A DNA stretch of 64,000 nucleotides, from NCBI RefSeq assembly GCF_022414575.1, contig NZ_JADWYQ010000009.1, forward strand, positions 62,001 through 126,000, in the 5' to 3' direction. Shown here piece after piece: positions 55,465 to 63,517 of this stretch. Numbering within the stretch: position 1 is the stretch's first letter; each line of letters starts with the position of its first letter. The DNA comes from Streptomyces sp. MUM 178J. GTDB lineage: Bacteria > Actinomycetota > Actinomycetes > Streptomycetales > Streptomycetaceae. The position numbers and the translations under genes are program-made. A model generated the notes under the pieces. It was not told the DNA's origin, did no database searches, and was given only the letters and a program-made list of their open reading frames with translations.

Positions 55465-55746
55465 ATGATCGTGCGGATCATGGGGGAGGGACAGGTGAAG
55501 CTGGCGGACAGCCACTTCGCCGAACTGAACAAGCTCGACGACGAGCTGCTCGAGGAAATGGAGAGCGGCGACGGACCGGGGTTCCGCGCCACGCTCCACT
55601 CGCTCCTGGACAAGGTCCGCGAGCTGGGCGAACCACTGCCGGACGACGCCCTGGAGCCGTCCGAGCTGATTCTCCCCGCACCCGACGCGTCCCTTGAGGA
55701 GGTCCGCGAGCTGCTCAGCGACGACGGCCTGATCCCCGGCGGCTGA
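55465..55746 (+). CDS. pspAA: PspA-associated protein PspAA
   Basis: 93 residues from ATG at 55465 (TTG 55453 is in frame but weaker). It begins MIVRIMGEGQVKLADSHFAE and contains LLEEMESGDGPGFRATLHSL and LDKVRELGEPLPDD. This is the conserved actinobacterial PspAA family, encoded right behind pspA, thought to modulate PspA function. No membrane segment. 75 bases separate it from pspA, and no terminator is evident between them. Confidence 0.9.
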   Translation: MIVRIMGEGQVKLADSHFAELNKLDDELLEEMESGDGPGFRATLHSLLDKVRELGEPLPDDALEPSELILPAPDASLEEVRELLSDDGLIPGG

Positions 55747-56022
55747 CCGACCGCGCCGGGCCGCTGTCCCCACCCCACTCCAGCCTCTGCGCCGCCCCGC
55801 GCCCGGAACCCCGGGCGCGGGGCGTGCGCGTATCCGGGCCGGGCTCCGGGCGCGGGCGTCCGCACCGCGGCGGTATGCGCACCGCAGGTCCGCCCGTACC
55901 TCTGCCGGCACACAGGCCTGTGCGTGTATCTGCCTGTGCCTGTACGTGCCTGTGCCTGTACGTGCCTGCGCCTGTGCCTGTGCGTGTCCTGTGCCAGGGC
56001 CGACGCCGTACCGTTGCGTGAC
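55747..56022. repeat. Low-complexity leader before the histidine kinase gene
   Basis: 276 bases without a gene; from 55931 to 55990 the sequence consists of CCTGTGCCTGTACGTG-type units (period 16, about 2.8 copies, plus 6-bp CCTGTG variants). Two GC-rich inverted segments at about 55795-55825 may end the pspAA transcript. The kinase promoter was not identified. Confidence 0.6.
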
Positions 56023-57399
56023 GTGACCTCACTCGCCCCCGGGATCGCCCCCACCCAGCGCTGGCTGCGCGCACATCCCACGATGTGCGACGGCGTGCTC
56101 GCACTGGGAGTGCTGCTGTGCATGGTGCTCGCGGCCTACGCCGATCCGCATGCGCCGCGCGGAGCCTTCGGCACCTTCGGCACCCGGACCCCCGAGCCGA
56201 GCAGTCTGCTGCTGATGCTGCCCGCAGCCGGGGCCCTCGTCTTCCGCCGCCGCGGTCCGGTGGCCGTGCTGGCGTGCACCGGCCTCATCACGGTCATCGA
56301 ACTGATCAAGAGCGAGCCGCCCGCTCCGCTGGCGATGTCCGCGGTGATCGCGCTCTACACCGTGGCGTCCCGCACGGACCGGCCCACCACCTGGCGGGTC
56401 GGCCTGCCGACCATGATCACGCTGACCGGTGTGGCGATGGTCTTCGGGCCCGCGCCCTGGTACGCGCAGGAGAACCTGGGCATCTTCGCCTGGACCGGCA
56501 TGGCCGCGGCCGCGGGCGACGCCGTGCGCAGCCGCCGGGCCTTCGTCGACGCCATACGCGAACGGGCCGAGCGAGCAGAGCGCACACGCGAGGAGGAAGC
56601 CCGCCGCCGGGTCGCGGAGGAACGGCTGCGCATCGCCCGCGATCTGCACGATGTGGTCGCCCACCACATCGCCCTGGTCAATGTGCAGGCGGGCGTCGCC
56701 GCCCATGTGATGGACCGGCGGCCCGACCAGGCCAAGGAGGCCCTCGCCCACGTACGGGAGGCCAGCCGCTCGGCGCTGAGCGAACTGCGCGCCACCGTGG
56801 GGCTGCTCAGGCAGTCCGGCGACCCGGAGGCCCCCACCGAGCCCGCCCCCGGACTCCACGTCCTCGACGAGCTGATCGCGACCTTCCGGCAGGCGGGGCT
56901 CCCCGTCGACGTCGCCCGCGCCGACGGCGGCGATCCGCTCCCGGCGGCCGCGGACCTCGCCGCGTACCGGATCGTCCAGGAGGCCCTGACGAACGTCCGC
57001 AAGCACGCCGGGCCGGACGCCACGGCCGAGGTGAGCCTCGTACGGGTCGGACCCTCCGTGGAGATCACCATCCTGGACAGCGGCGGTGCGGGCGACTCCG
57101 GCGGTGCGGGCGTCACCGGCGGCGCGGGCGTCACCGGTGTCTCCGGCGGCGCGGGCGTCTCCCGCGGCGCGGGCGACTCCGGCGGCGCGGGCGACTCCGG
57201 CGGCGCGGGCGACTCCGATGTCTCCGGACATCCCGGCGAGACGCACTCCGGCGGACACGGGCTGCTCGGCATGCGCGAACGGGTCGCCGCCCTCGGCGGA
57301 ACCCTTGCCACCGGCCCCCGCCACGGCGGCGGCTTCCGCGTCCAGGCGATACTGCCTGCGACAGCTGCCGCCACGGCACACGTTCAGGGGGACGGATGA
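56023..57399 (+). CDS. Sensor histidine kinase (HisKA_3) with glycine-rich insert
   Basis: 458 residues from GTG at 56023 (TTG 56014 possible). Four or five membrane helices within residues 24-165, the phospho-acceptor helix LRIARDLHDVVAHHIALVNV (H209), N box EALTNVRKHAG and G box GHGLLGMRERVAALGG. Between the G1 region (ILDSGGAG) and G2 there is an about 48-residue repetitive insert of Gly, Ala, Ser, Val and Asp (353-400; DNA 57079-57225), where relatives have a short lid. Likely partner of the response regulator that overlaps its stop (ATGA). Near pspA, so it may read envelope state. Confidence 0.9.
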   Translation: MTSLAPGIAPTQRWLRAHPTMCDGVLALGVLLCMVLAAYADPHAPRGAFGTFGTRTPEPSSLLLMLPAAGALVFRRRGPVAVLACTGLITVIELIKSEPPAPLAMSAVIALYTVASRTDRPTTWRVGLPTMITLTGVAMVFGPAPWYAQENLGIFAWTGMAAAAGDAVRSRRAFVDAIRERAERAERTREEEARRRVAEERLRIARDLHDVVAHHIALVNVQAGVAAHVMDRRPDQAKEALAHVREASRSALSELRATVGLLRQSGDPEAPTEPAPGLHVLDELIATFRQAGLPVDVARADGGDPLPAAADLAAYRIVQEALTNVRKHAGPDATAEVSLVRVGPSVEITILDSGGAGDSGGAGVTGGAGVTGVSGGAGVSRGAGDSGGAGDSGGAGDSDVSGHPGETHSGGHGLLGMRERVAALGGTLATGPRHGGGFRVQAILPATAAATAHVQGDG

Positions 57400-58085
57400 C
57401 GATCCGCGTGCTGCTCGCCGACGACCAGGCCCTGCTGCGCAGCGCCTTCCGCGTGCTGGTGAACTCCGAGCCCGACATGGAGGTCGTCGGCGAGGCCGCG
57501 GACGGGGCCCAGGCCGTCGAGCTGGCGCGCGCCGGCAAGGCCGACGTGGTGCTGATGGACATCCGGATGCCCGGCGTCGACGGACTCGCCGCCACCCGCC
57601 TGATCAGCGAGGATCCCGAACTCTCCGACGTCCGCGTCGTCATGCTCACCACGTTCGAGGTCGACGAGTACGTGGTCCAGTCGCTGCGCGCCGGAGCCTC
57701 GGGCTTCCTCGGCAAGGGCGCGGAGCCGGACGAGCTCCTCAACGCCATCCGCACGGCGGCGGCGGGCGACGCCTTGCTGTCCCCGGCCGCCACCAAGGGC
57801 CTGATCGCCAGGTTCCTCTCCCAGGGCGGGGGCGCCGACGAGACGCGTTCCGACTCGGGGCCGTACGCCGAGAAGCTCGCCGCGCTCACCGGCCGCGAAC
57901 GCGAGGTCCTGGTCCACGTCGCGGCAGGGCTCTCCAACGACGAGATCGGCGAACGCCTCGAAGTGAGCCCGCTGACCGTGAAGACCCATGTGAACCGCGC
58001 GATGGCCAAGCTGGGCGCCCGCGACCGCGCGCAACTGGTCGTCACCGCCTACGAGTCGGGCCTTGTGCGCCCGAGGGCCGAATAG
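57396..58085 (+). CDS. NarL/LuxR-family response regulator
   Basis: 229 residues. ATG at 57396 overlaps the kinase stop. Receiver: acidic residues in LLADDQ, phospho-acceptor D55 in VVLMDIRMP, T in VVMLTTFE and K in GFLGKGAEP. LuxR helix-turn-helix at about 165-225: LTGREREVLVHVAAGLSNDE, then SPLTVKTHVNRAMAKLG. Works with the adjacent kinase. A 12-bp terminator stem follows 18 bases after the stop. Confidence 0.94.
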   Translation: MTIRVLLADDQALLRSAFRVLVNSEPDMEVVGEAADGAQAVELARAGKADVVLMDIRMPGVDGLAATRLISEDPELSDVRVVMLTTFEVDEYVVQSLRAGASGFLGKGAEPDELLNAIRTAAAGDALLSPAATKGLIARFLSQGGGADETRSDSGPYAEKLAALTGREREVLVHVAAGLSNDEIGERLEVSPLTVKTHVNRAMAKLGARDRAQLVVTAYESGLVRPRAE

Positions 58086-58102
58086 CCCGAGCAACGGCCT
58101 CG

Positions 58103-58131
58103 GCCCGTCCCGGCACCTCGCCGGGACGGGC
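58103..58131 (+). terminator. Terminator after response regulator
   Basis: 12-bp perfect stem (58103-58114 with 58120-58131) and loop ACCTC, convergent with the DUF397 gene. Confidence 0.8.
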
Positions 58132-58147
58132 GGTGTACGCGCTGCTC

Positions 58148-58423
58148 CTATGCCTTGAGCCCGCCGACGAAGACGGCCCAGGCGGCGGCGGGGACGACGA
58201 CCGGGGGGAGGTGGGGGTTCTTGCTGTCCCGCACGGGGACGACGCCGGGCAGGTCGTCGCCGACCTCGACGCAATTACCACCGTCTATGTTGCTGTAGCT
58301 GCTCTTGCGCCAGCGGGCGGCTCCGGGGAAGTCCTGGGCCACTTCGACGCACGCGCCCCCGTTGGAGTTGCTGTAGCTGCTCTTGTGCCAGCTGGCGACG
58401 CTCAGGTCGAGGGTGTGTCGCAT
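58148..58423 (-). CDS. Tandem DUF397 protein
   Basis: 91 residues holding two DUF397 units: SWHKSSYSNSNGGACVEVAQ and RWRKSSYSNIDGGNCVEVGD, then the typical C-terminal VVVPAAAWAVFVGGLK. Small cytoplasmic protein; DUF397 genes always travel with XRE/DUF5753 regulators in streptomycetes (the BldB/AbaA-like families of development and antibiotic control). Start ATG 58423 overlaps the regulator stop by 22 bases. Two repeats instead of one is less common. Confidence 0.92.
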   Translation of the reverse strand: MRHTLDLSVASWHKSSYSNSNGGACVEVAQDFPGAARWRKSSYSNIDGGNCVEVGDDLPGVVPVRDSKNPHLPPVVVPAAAWAVFVGGLKA

Positions 58424-59247
58424 GGCTCGTAGTCCTCCATTGCCTGTCGGATCAACTCCGCTGACTCTGCGGGCGGGAGAGCCTTGGCGCGCAGCAACTC
58501 GTACTGCCGTCGCCACCTCTTCACTGCTTCCCGGTCTTCGTACAGGTGGCCCGCCGAAATGCCCTCTTCGTAGGCCACGGTGGAGCCGTCGGGAAGCGTC
58601 AACAGGGTCAGCGCGCCACCCATCAGCGGGTGCAGCCCTGCTCTGAATGGCATGACCTGAACCTTACTGTCCGCAGTATCCACCTGCTCAAGCAGCGATA
58701 CCAGCTGCTTGTGCATCGCTTCCGGACTGCCGACCCGCCTCTGGAGAACCGACTCGTCGATGATCGCCCAGCGGTACGGAGGCGACTCAGCGTGCAGCCT
58801 CTCCTGTCGCGACATCCGGGCGTTGACGCGTTCCTCGATCTTGTCCAGGCTCAGGTGTTCCTGGCAGCCGAGGAATGCGCGGGCGTAGAGCCTGGCCTGC
58901 AGCAGACCAGGCAGCACCTGCGGGTCGTACGTCTCGATCACCTCCGCCTGTGCCTCGAAGTCCATGTACCGCCGGTACTGGTCCGGATGCGCCTCGCGCT
59001 TGGCGAGTTGATACAGCCCGTGGAAGTACTCGTCCGTCCCGAACGCCGCATCCAGCCGCGCGGGCAGATCCGGCGGCGGCATCAACTCCGCGGTCTCCAC
59101 CCGCGCCAGCGCGCTCTTGCTGGAGTTCACGATTCCCGCGAGCTGCACCAGCGACAGCCGTGCCCGCTCCCGGTGGCGGCGCTGCTCGGAGCCGAAGTAG
59201 TGACGGGCGGACACATACGGGGTCAGGGCCTGGGGCTGGAACTTCAT
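58402..59247 (-). CDS. XRE regulator with DUF5753 domain
   Basis: 281 residues. Helix-turn-helix 15-70: RRHRERARLSLVQLAGIVNS then SKSALARVETAELMPPPDLP. The C-terminal DUF5753 region (85-275) contains YDPQVLPGLLQARLYARAFL, WAIIDESVLQRRVGSPEAMH and VQVMPFRAGLHPLMGGALTL. Likely a transcription factor co-acting with the DUF397 protein encoded downstream, with which it overlaps. Divergent from the small gene at 59377. Target unknown. ATG at 59247. Confidence 0.93.
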   Translation of the reverse strand: MKFQPQALTPYVSARHYFGSEQRRHRERARLSLVQLAGIVNSSKSALARVETAELMPPPDLPARLDAAFGTDEYFHGLYQLAKREAHPDQYRRYMDFEAQAEVIETYDPQVLPGLLQARLYARAFLGCQEHLSLDKIEERVNARMSRQERLHAESPPYRWAIIDESVLQRRVGSPEAMHKQLVSLLEQVDTADSKVQVMPFRAGLHPLMGGALTLLTLPDGSTVAYEEGISAGHLYEDREAVKRWRRQYELLRAKALPPAESAELIRQAMEDYEPCDTPST

Positions 59248-59376
59248 TGGTCGAACCTTTCTGCCGTCCCGTACTCAACGCGGGGACGCACAGCCCCTGT
59301 TGAGCCCATACGCCACAGGGCAACGATGGGAGCACACACCGTAATCGCCCGAAGCGTGGCATGGAGGACATACGCG

Positions 59377-59673
59377 ATGATGCGCAACGAACAGGGGACC
59401 CCGCTGCGACTGCTGCCGTGGGCGTCGGCGACGGGCGGCCCGTGCTACCTGAGCGCCGAGGACTCGGCCAGCCGCATGTCACGGCTGGCCGACAAAGTGG
59501 AGGCGGACCTGCTCGCATCGGCGGCGTTCGTCCTCTCCGAGGCGAGGCCCCTGCTCGCGGAGCCCGCCACGGAAGCGCGGGAGCTGCGCTTCGCGGGCGT
59601 ACGACTCGCGGAGGCCCTGGGCGACGCGCTGCGCATCGCGTCGAGCCGCGGCATGCGGCTGGAGAGCAAGTGA
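59377..59673 (+). CDS. Small hypothetical protein divergent from the XRE/DUF397 pair
   Basis: 98 residues from ATG at 59377, with GGAGG nine bases upstream. It begins MMRNEQGTPLRLLPWASATG and has a helical part (DSASRMSRLADKVEADLLAS) with no membrane segment. Genes like this are commonly found opposite XRE/DUF5753-DUF397 modules, hinting at a third component. Function unknown. It overlaps nothing and is followed by the antitoxin pseudogene. Confidence 0.75.
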   Translation: MMRNEQGTPLRLLPWASATGGPCYLSAEDSASRMSRLADKVEADLLASAAFVLSEARPLLAEPATEARELRFAGVRLAEALGDALRIASSRGMRLESK

Positions 59674-59751
59674 GCGGGTCGAGGGAAATCCGGCGGGCGG
59701 GCTCACCCAAGGACGCCGGCGGAGGCATGCTGGTGACTCATGGGAGACACG

Positions 59752-60000
59752 ATGGGAATCGCACAGGCCAGTGCTGCTCTGGAGGAGCTGTGCCGCAAGG
59801 TGGCCACAGGCCGTGAGCGCACGGCCATCACGGCTCAGGGCGAGGTGCTGGCTGTGTTGATCAGCCCCGAGTAGCTTGCGGATCTCGAAGACGACCTCGC
59901 CATCGCTCAGAACCGACTGAACGAGGTGCTGGGCTCCCCGGAGCCGGTCCTCACGTTGCATGAGCTGTGCGTGTCGTTCGCAGTGGGCGGGGCTCCCTGA
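59752..60000 (+). pseudogene. Phd/YefM-type antitoxin gene with in-frame amber stop
   Basis: GGGAG precedes ATG at 59752, followed by MGIAQASAALEELCRKVATG, RERTAITAQGEVLAVLISPE, then TAG at 59872-59874, and in the same frame LADLEDDLAIAQNRLNEVLG to a TGA at 59998. One base change (GAG to TAG) would restore an 82-residue protein with the Phd/YefM fold, normally the antitoxin of a RelE/ParE-type toxin. The toxin gene that should follow is absent; instead the 3' part overlaps the convergent MFS gene. Start ATG at 59740 is an alternative. Confidence 0.8.
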
Positions 60001-61271
60001 CCCATGTGACGCGGTGCCCACAGCGCCGCCCCCGCCAGCAGCGCCGTGCTCCCCAGCAGCCATGGCAGCGGGCCTGTCGGAAGCGCGCCCACTGCCAGGC
60101 CCGCTGCCGCGGCGGTCAGTTGGAGGGCGAGGGACTGGACGGACAGAGCGGTGGCACGGGCCGTGCTGGTGACACGGCGGTGCAGGAGGTCTTTCTGGTT
60201 GGGGTTCGCGATGCCGAACCCCAGGTAGACGAGGCCGAAGCCGGTCGCCGCAAGAACCATGGACGCCGGGCTGTGCGAGAGGGCCGTGACGGCGAGCGCG
60301 GCCAGGCCGAGGGCGCTCGTGGTCAGGCCTGTGAGGGCGGCGCGTTCGCTGCCGCCGGTGAGGCGGGCGGCGAGCGGGGCCAGTTGGCTGCCCAGGGAGG
60401 AGCAGAGGAAGCCCACGCAGGCGAGCGCGGCGAAGAGGACCGCGCCCGACTCCGCCGCGCCCGTCAGGTCGGCGGCGCGGCCGGGGGAGAGGAGCTCGAT
60501 CGTGGCCAGGGCGACGCCCGTCGCGGCCGCGCTCAGCAGGACCCGGCGTACGACGGCGTCGCCTCCCAGCCGTAGCCCGCTCACCACCGTGGCCGGTACG
60601 TCCCGCAGGATGTGGGTCAGCCGGGCGGGTCGTCGTGGCGGCTCGCGCAGGGCGCTCAGGACGTACGCGACGAAGCCGGCCTCGACGACGGCGCCCAGCA
60701 GCAGCGGGGTGGAGAGCGGGAGTACCAGCCCGGAGGTGGCCGCGCTGAGCCGGGCGCCGAGGTCCGGACCAAGCCCCAGCAGCCAGGGGAGGCTGCCGCC
60801 GATGAGCGTGCCGACGGCGAGGGCGGCGGAGGTCGCAGAGCCGCCGCGGGCCAGGCCGGTGCGCAGTTCGGCGTCGGGGCCCGCGTGTGCCTGGACGGTG
60901 TCGACGTACCAGGATTCGGCAGGCCCGCTGGAGGGGGCGCGGCCCGCGCCCACCAGCGCCATGCCGGCGGTGAGCAGCCATGGGGAAGCGCCCAGGGCCA
61001 GGCAGGTGAAGGCGGTCAGGTTGCACAGTCCGGCCGCGGCCAGGACCGTACGGCGGCCGATGACGTCGGAGAGCCCGCCGGTGGGGAGTTCCAGGGCGGC
61101 GGCGGTCAGGGAGTGCGCGGCGAGGAAGCCCGCGATGGCGGTCAGCGGCATGCCGCGCTCGGTGAAGAGCAGCACCAGTGGCGCGATGGTCAGTCCCAGA
61201 GGCAGCCAGAACAGTGCGCAGACGGTGACATAGCGACGCCGTGCGGTCCGTATGCCGAGCGGGTCGCTCAT
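59907..61271 (-). CDS. MFS transporter
   Basis: 454 residues, about 12 transmembrane helices. Typical MFS loop between helices 2 and 3: GGLSDVIGRRTVLAAAGLCN. Start ATG 61271 overlaps the ArsR stop (ATGA). The C-terminus (NDTHSSCNVRTGSGEPSTSF) is hydrophilic and probably an extension into formerly non-coding DNA, since it reads over the antitoxin remnant. It is likely an efflux protein regulated by the ArsR-family repressor; substrate unknown. Confidence 0.9.
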   Translation of the reverse strand: MSDPLGIRTARRRYVTVCALFWLPLGLTIAPLVLLFTERGMPLTAIAGFLAAHSLTAAALELPTGGLSDVIGRRTVLAAAGLCNLTAFTCLALGASPWLLTAGMALVGAGRAPSSGPAESWYVDTVQAHAGPDAELRTGLARGGSATSAALAVGTLIGGSLPWLLGLGPDLGARLSAATSGLVLPLSTPLLLGAVVEAGFVAYVLSALREPPRRPARLTHILRDVPATVVSGLRLGGDAVVRRVLLSAAATGVALATIELLSPGRAADLTGAAESGAVLFAALACVGFLCSSLGSQLAPLAARLTGGSERAALTGLTTSALGLAALAVTALSHSPASMVLAATGFGLVYLGFGIANPNQKDLLHRRVTSTARATALSVQSLALQLTAAAAGLAVGALPTGPLPWLLGSTALLAGAALWAPRHMGQGAPPTANDTHSSCNVRTGSGEPSTSFSRF

Positions 61272-61891
61272 GAGGCGTCGTCCGGCTGTGCGGCCGCCCG
61301 GCGGTCGCGAGGCGCGAGCGGGAGCCCCGCCGTGAGGAGCACGACTTGCTCTGCGCGCGGGTCGCCCTCGTCGCGTTCGGTCAGTTCGGCCAGCTTCCGG
61401 TCGAGGGCCTGCCACAGTTCGCCGAGGGACTCGGGTGTCAGCCGGGGCATCAGGTCGTTGATGCCGGACGGCTCCAGCCATTCCCGGCCGAGGCGCCCTG
61501 CTGCGAGGTCCTCCTCGTGCCGTGTGAGTGAGGCGTCCAGATGCTCGATCTGGCGTCTGCGCGAGGTGGCTACGAAGGCTTTCCGCTCCGGCGCGTCCGC
61601 CATGGCCTCATTGCTCCAGGACGTCACGGCGTGGATGGCCCGCCAGCGCCGCTCCCGTCCGTCGCGCGCCGGGGCCTCGGCGACGAAGGCGTACTTCGCC
61701 AGCACCCGAAGGTGGTAGCTGGTGGACGCGGACGACTCCCCAGTGGCTTCCGCCAGCTCGCTCGCTGTGGCGGGGCCGTCCTGCCGCAGCAGCCCGAGGA
61801 GGCGGATGCGCAGGGGGTGGGTCAGCGCCTTGAGAGCCGCCGCGTCCTGCTCGGGGTCGAGGACCCGCTTGTGCTGTTCTTCGCCCGTCAT
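61268..61891 (-). CDS. ArsR-family transcriptional repressor
   Basis: 207 residues. Winged helix 18-95: LKALTHPLRIRLLGLLRQDG, ASELAEATGESSASTSYHLR, VLAKYAFVAEAPARDGRERR (wing). The C-terminal part (about 110-205) is helical and not a metal-site type; no Cys pair is seen, so ligand sensing is unlike SmtB/ArsR metal sensors. ATG at 61891. Overlaps the MFS gene, forming an ArsR-MFS operon preceded by an AT-rich promoter/operator. Confidence 0.92.
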   Translation of the reverse strand: MTGEEQHKRVLDPEQDAAALKALTHPLRIRLLGLLRQDGPATASELAEATGESSASTSYHLRVLAKYAFVAEAPARDGRERRWRAIHAVTSWSNEAMADAPERKAFVATSRRRQIEHLDASLTRHEEDLAAGRLGREWLEPSGINDLMPRLTPESLGELWQALDRKLAELTERDEGDPRAEQVVLLTAGLPLAPRDRRAAAQPDDAS

Positions 61892-61911
61892 GCCCGGAGC
61901 GTAGAGCTCAC

Positions 61912-61942
61912 ATCCTACTTTCCAAAAGAGTTTTTGCAAAAA
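61912..61942 (-). promoter_or_regulatory. Promoter/operator of the arsR-MFS operon
   Basis: On the minus strand, TTGCAA (61939-61934) and TAGGAT (61917-61912) are separated by 16 bases. The -35 lies in the palindrome TTTTTGCAAAAA (61931-61942), a likely ArsR-family operator. AT-rich island in an otherwise GC-rich window. Confidence 0.65.
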
Positions 61943-61966
61943 AAGTTTGGCGAAATGGGTGAAGAT

Positions 61967-62004
61967 CTGCCCCCGGCCGAGTGCGGTCACCCGGCCGGGG
62001 GCAG
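61967..62004 (-). terminator. nadA terminator
   Basis: 13-bp perfect stem (61967-61979 with 61992-62004), loop of 12, 36 bases past the nadA stop and upstream of the arsR promoter. Confidence 0.8.
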
Positions 62005-62040
62005 CGGATCCGTGAGGGAGCCCCGACGGCTCCGCCGGTG

Positions 62041-63219
62041 CTAAGGCAGCGCCAGCATGCGCTCCAGGGCCAGCTTGGCGAAGCTCTCCGTCTCGCTGTC
62101 GACCTGGATGTGGTTGATCAGCTTGCCGTCCGCGAGGGACTCCAGGGCCCACACCAGGTGGGGGAGGTCGATGCGGTTCATCGTGGAGCAGAAGCAGACC
62201 GTCTTGTCGAGGAAGACGACCTCCTTGCCCTCCGGGGCGAACCGGTTCGCCAGGCGGCGGACGAGGTTCAGCTCGGTGCCGATGGCCCACTTGGAGCCGG
62301 CCGGGGCCGCTTCCAGGGCCTTGATGATGTACTCCGTCGAGCCCACGTAGTCCGCCGCGGCGACGACCTCGTGCTTGCACTCGGGGTGCACCAGCACGTT
62401 CACGCCGGGGATGCGCTCCCGTACGTCGTTGACGGAGTCGAGGCTGAAGCGGCCGTGCACCGAGCAGTGGCCGCGCCAGAGGATCATCTTGGCCGCGCGC
62501 AGCTCTTCGGCGGTCAGGCCGCCGTTCGGGCGGTGCGGGTTGTAGACGACGCAGTCGTCGAGGGACATGCCCAGGTCGCGGACGGCCGTGTTCCGGCCCA
62601 GGTGCTGGTCCGGCAGGAACAGCACCTTGTCCCCCTGCTCGAAGGCCCAGTCCAGCGCGCGCTTGGCGTTGGACGAGGTGCAGATCGTGCCGCCGTGCTT
62701 GCCCGTGAAGGCCTTGATGTCGGCGGAGGAGTTCATGTAGGAGACGGGGACGGTGGCCTCGGCGACGCCGGCCTCCGTGAGCACGTCCCAGCACTCCGCC
62801 ACCTGCTCCGCCGTGGCCATGTCGGCCATCGAGCAGCCCGCCGCCAGGTCCGGCAGCACGACCTTCTGGTCGTCGGAGGTCAGGATGTCGGCCGACTCGG
62901 CCATGAAGTGCACGCCGCAGAAGACGATGTACTCCGCCTCCGGCCGCGCCGCCGCGTCCCGCGCCAGCTTGAAGGAGTCGCCGGTGACGTCCGCGAACTG
63001 AATGACCTCGTCGCGCTGGTAGTGGTGGCCGAGGATGAAGACCTTGTCCCCGAGCTTCTCCTTGGCCGCGCGGGCGCGCTCCACCAGGTCCGGGTCGGAC
63101 GGGGAGGGCAGGTCGCCGGGGCAGTCCACGCCCCGCTCGCTCTTGGGGTCGGCGTCGCGGCCGAGCAGCAGCAGGGCGAGGGGCGTCGGCTGGACATCCA
63201 GCGGCTGGGCGGTGGTCAC
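62041..63219 (-). CDS. nadA: Quinolinate synthase
   Basis: [4Fe-4S] enzyme that condenses iminoaspartate and dihydroxyacetone phosphate to quinolinate for NAD. 392 residues from GTG at 63219, chosen because AAGGG lies nine bases upstream; GTG 63228 (three codons longer) is also in frame. Cluster cysteines are in VFCGVHFMAE, HPECKHEVV and KTVCFCSTMN. Long streptomycete form. No nadB or nadC follows; leftward, the next gene is the convergently regulated arsR operon. Divergent from the HesB gene. Confidence 0.96.
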   Translation of the reverse strand: MTTAQPLDVQPTPLALLLLGRDADPKSERGVDCPGDLPSPSDPDLVERARAAKEKLGDKVFILGHHYQRDEVIQFADVTGDSFKLARDAAARPEAEYIVFCGVHFMAESADILTSDDQKVVLPDLAAGCSMADMATAEQVAECWDVLTEAGVAEATVPVSYMNSSADIKAFTGKHGGTICTSSNAKRALDWAFEQGDKVLFLPDQHLGRNTAVRDLGMSLDDCVVYNPHRPNGGLTAEELRAAKMILWRGHCSVHGRFSLDSVNDVRERIPGVNVLVHPECKHEVVAAADYVGSTEYIIKALEAAPAGSKWAIGTELNLVRRLANRFAPEGKEVVFLDKTVCFCSTMNRIDLPHLVWALESLADGKLINHIQVDSETESFAKLALERMLALP

Positions 63220-63308
63220 GTCACGCACCCTTTCTTCTGATTCGATATGCGCGGCGAAGCCGCTCGGGCGGAGCCGGTGCCGACGCCGCCAGCGGCCTTC
63301 TCGTCTAA

Positions 63309-63348
63309 ATGACGCTATCTATCATAACCGCTTCACGTCAGTTTGACG
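63309..63348. promoter_or_regulatory. nadA promoter with TGACG/CGTCA repeats
   Basis: On the minus strand a -10-like TATGAT (63326-63321) lies about 100 bases before nadA. Flanking it are TGACG (63310-63314) and the inverted pair CGTCA-GTT-TGACG (63336-63348). A repressor such as an NAD-responsive regulator could bind; none is encoded nearby. Confidence 0.4.
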
Positions 63349-63517
63349 ATGGCCATAGCGTCGATGTGACGCACCCCCCGTCCCCGGGTTCGTGCTCCAT
63401 TCCGGCGCGGTATGCGAGCATGAGAAGAAGAGGACGTAAGCCCCGCGGAATGAATCCGCGATCACGCCGGTTGCTACCGTCGGCAAGCAGTCTCCGTACA
63501 ACCCGGGAGAGATGTAG

